From positions 1 to 6,670 of the forward strand of contig JAIRLS010000142.1 in the NCBI GenBank assembly GCA_031259205.1: 6,670 nt of DNA, given 5' to 3'. The stretch's first letter is position 1; each line of letters starts with the position of its first letter. The DNA is from Bacteroidales bacterium. GTDB lineage: Bacteria; Bacteroidota; Bacteroidia; Bacteroidales; UBA4181. Shown piece after piece: positions 5,908 to 6,670 of this stretch. The notes beneath the pieces were generated by a model. The model made no database searches, was not told the DNA's origin, and saw only the letters and a program-made list of their open reading frames with translations. The translations under genes and the position numbers were made by a program.

Positions 5908-6088
5908 ATAAAAAATTGGAAAAAAACCGATTTCCTCACTAAAAGGTTAAGTCTTTTATTGAGGCGCTATGGGGCAGTGGACTGTTCCATCCATGTTTGG
6001 GTTCCCGCTTTCTTCCCATCCCTCTTAAAAGTCCTTTGACTGCGTCGATTTTCAATTCAGGACGTTCCGCATCCTCCAAAACGCATTT

Positions 6089-6116
6089 AGACGCACGCCA
6101 TGCGTCTCTACATTCG
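6089..6116 (+). repeat. REP-like stem-loop unit, copy 1
   Basis: The unit reads A-GACGCA-CGCCA-TGCGTC-T followed by CTACATTCG. The arms (6089-6095 and 6101-6107) pair perfectly over 7 bp around a 5-nt loop. It is 24/28 identical to the copy starting at 6124. Confidence 0.7.
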
Positions 6117-6123
6117 CGCTTTC

Positions 6124-6151
6124 AGGCGCACGCCGCGCGCCTCTACATTCG
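6124..6151 (+). repeat. REP-like stem-loop unit, copy 2
   Basis: The unit reads A-GGCGCA-CGCCG-CGCGCC-T followed by CTACATTCG, 35 nt downstream of copy 1 in the same orientation. One A-T pair of copy 1 is replaced by a G-C pair on both arms (compensatory), and one pair next to the loop is lost. The downstream CCTCTAC (6140-6146) can also pair with GTGGAGG (6159-6165), so alternative folds exist. Confidence 0.65.
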
Positions 6152-6209
6152 TGTATTCGTGGAGGTCAGAAGAATTGTTTTTCATAGCGCCTTAAAAAAA
6201 GAATTAACC

Positions 6210-6670
6210 AAAAACCTCCCGACGGGAAAATATAGGGTTGGCATCAAGGGAAATAACTGTCGTCTGAGGCGTCGTAGCCGGAGCGTTTTTCGTAAAACCT
6301 GCCGTTTTTCAAAGAAACGGTTCGGCAGGAGGATTAATATCAACACAGATTTTCATGTAGATTTGCTGACCCTATTAAATTATTGTGACATAATTTTCAA
6401 GCAGAATATATTGGGCATTATATGTTTATTTATCAATGAGTTATTACATCGAAAAATATTCTTTTGGTTTTATATTAGGGTCATTTATATATATGAAAGT
6501 ACTTTTTTAAAAACATAAAATATTTTTAACCTGTCCAAATAAATGACGAAAATTACTGTTATAGTGTGAAATATGTGTTTTGATATAACTTTAAACAAAA
6601 GTTTTATGAATGTTAAATGTGAATAAAACGCATTTATACGACCCTAATAAATGAGGTGTATATTTGAAGT
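6210..6670. other. Non-coding, strongly AT-rich right flank
   Basis: No credible gene is seen on either strand. The stretch contains the stem-loop at 6298-6329 and three copies of a GACCCTAATA-like word (6368-6377 plus, 6473-6482 inverted, 6640-6649 plus). No complete Bacteroidota promoter was found; TAACTTTA (6586-6593) lacks a -33 partner. The next gene, if any, starts beyond the window. Confidence 0.5.
6298..6329. repeat. Stem-loop in non-coding region
   Basis: CCTGCCG (6298-6304) and CGGCAGG (6323-6329) form a 7-bp GC-rich stem. The enclosed sequence contains a second option, CCGTTT (6302-6307) with AAACGG (6315-6320), which excludes part of the first. No U-run follows, so it is not a clear terminator and no gene ends nearby. 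Confidence 0.45.

Larger units (their letters stand above)
5945..6209. mobile_element. Candidate MITE: 265-bp segment with 27-bp terminal inverted repeats
   Basis: The left end (5945-5971) and the reverse complement of the right end (6183-6209) are both 27 nt long and agree at 24 positions without gaps. Both begin GGTTAA and end AGGCGCTATG; the three differences fall at repeat positions 7, 14 and 17. The match stops exactly at both ends. The flanks carry AAAA on each side (5941-5944 and 6210-6213), which could be a 4-bp target duplication but is low-complexity. There is no convincing ORF inside, so any mobility would depend on a transposase supplied elsewhere. The ends do not resemble anything seen near the transposase fragment at the window start. 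The interior carries two stem-loop repeats (6089-6151). A long folded RNA is the main alternative reading. Confidence 0.6.

Noticed and set aside
6089..6151. CRISPR array interpretation of the 35-nt period repeats
   Set aside because: There are only two units, the spacer between them is 7 nt, and the repeats differ at four of 28 positions; no cas genes are present.
5997..6518. A 173-codon plus-strand open frame in the right non-coding region
   Set aside because: It runs through the stem-loop repeats, one putative inverted-repeat arm and then very AT-rich sequence. The product has no recognisable domain, an unlikely composition, and no promoter or family resemblance.
6586..6593. TAACTTTA as a promoter -7 element for a gene beyond the window
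   Set aside because: The last base does not match and there is no TTTG at 19-21 nt upstream.

Overview
The window looks like an accessory stretch of a Bacteroidota (probably Bacteroidales) chromosome. The evidence is four start regions with promoters of the Bacteroidota type (TTTG, about 19-21 nt, TAnnTTTG) rather than sigma70 -35/-10 boxes, no clear Shine-Dalgarno sequences, AT-rich spacers around moderately GC-rich genes, and protein types common in that phylum: a SPOR-like secreted protein, a small single-pass Cys protein and a short lipoprotein. The assignment is by signature only; there is no rRNA or other marker gene here.

Layout, left to right. (1) 1-271: the 5' end of what looks like an IS1634/IS4-type transposase gene on the minus strand, with its own promoter, ending at an in-frame stop close to the window edge. 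(2) 374-1795, minus: a complete sugar isomerase of the L-arabinose/L-fucose isomerase fold, with a roughly 200-nt leader. (3) 1796-2120: a divergent promoter region. (4) 2121-3131, plus: a two-gene envelope operon, a secreted SPOR-like protein with a His-rich segment, then a 75-residue single-pass membrane protein with four cysteines. (5) 3132-3443: a spacer with a stem-loop, a promoter followed by an eight-codon mini-ORF, and a second promoter for the next gene. (6) 3444-5414, plus: a 656-residue fusion of a class II (zinc) sugar-phosphate aldolase with a short-chain dehydrogenase. (7) 5441-5860, minus: an exported lipoprotein with an ABM-type (quinol monooxygenase-like) domain, convergent with the fusion gene. 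(8) 5861-6670: no credible gene, but the densest repeat structure in the window.

How the genes may work together. The isomerase and the aldolase-dehydrogenase are plausible steps of one sugar or deoxysugar route: aldose to ketose, then (after phosphorylation by a kinase not present here) cleavage to DHAP and an aldehyde, with the dehydrogenase module acting on a product or related polyol/ketose. They lie on opposite strands with an envelope operon between them, so this link is inference. The envelope pair and the lipoprotein have no obvious metabolic tie to it.

The most noteworthy unexplained item is at 5945-6209: a 265-bp segment bounded by 27-bp inverted repeats matching at 24 of 27 positions, flanked by AAAA on both sides, and containing two 28-nt stem-loop units in tandem whose stems differ by a compensatory base-pair change. 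It has the architecture of a non-autonomous mobile element (MITE) carrying REP-like hairpins.
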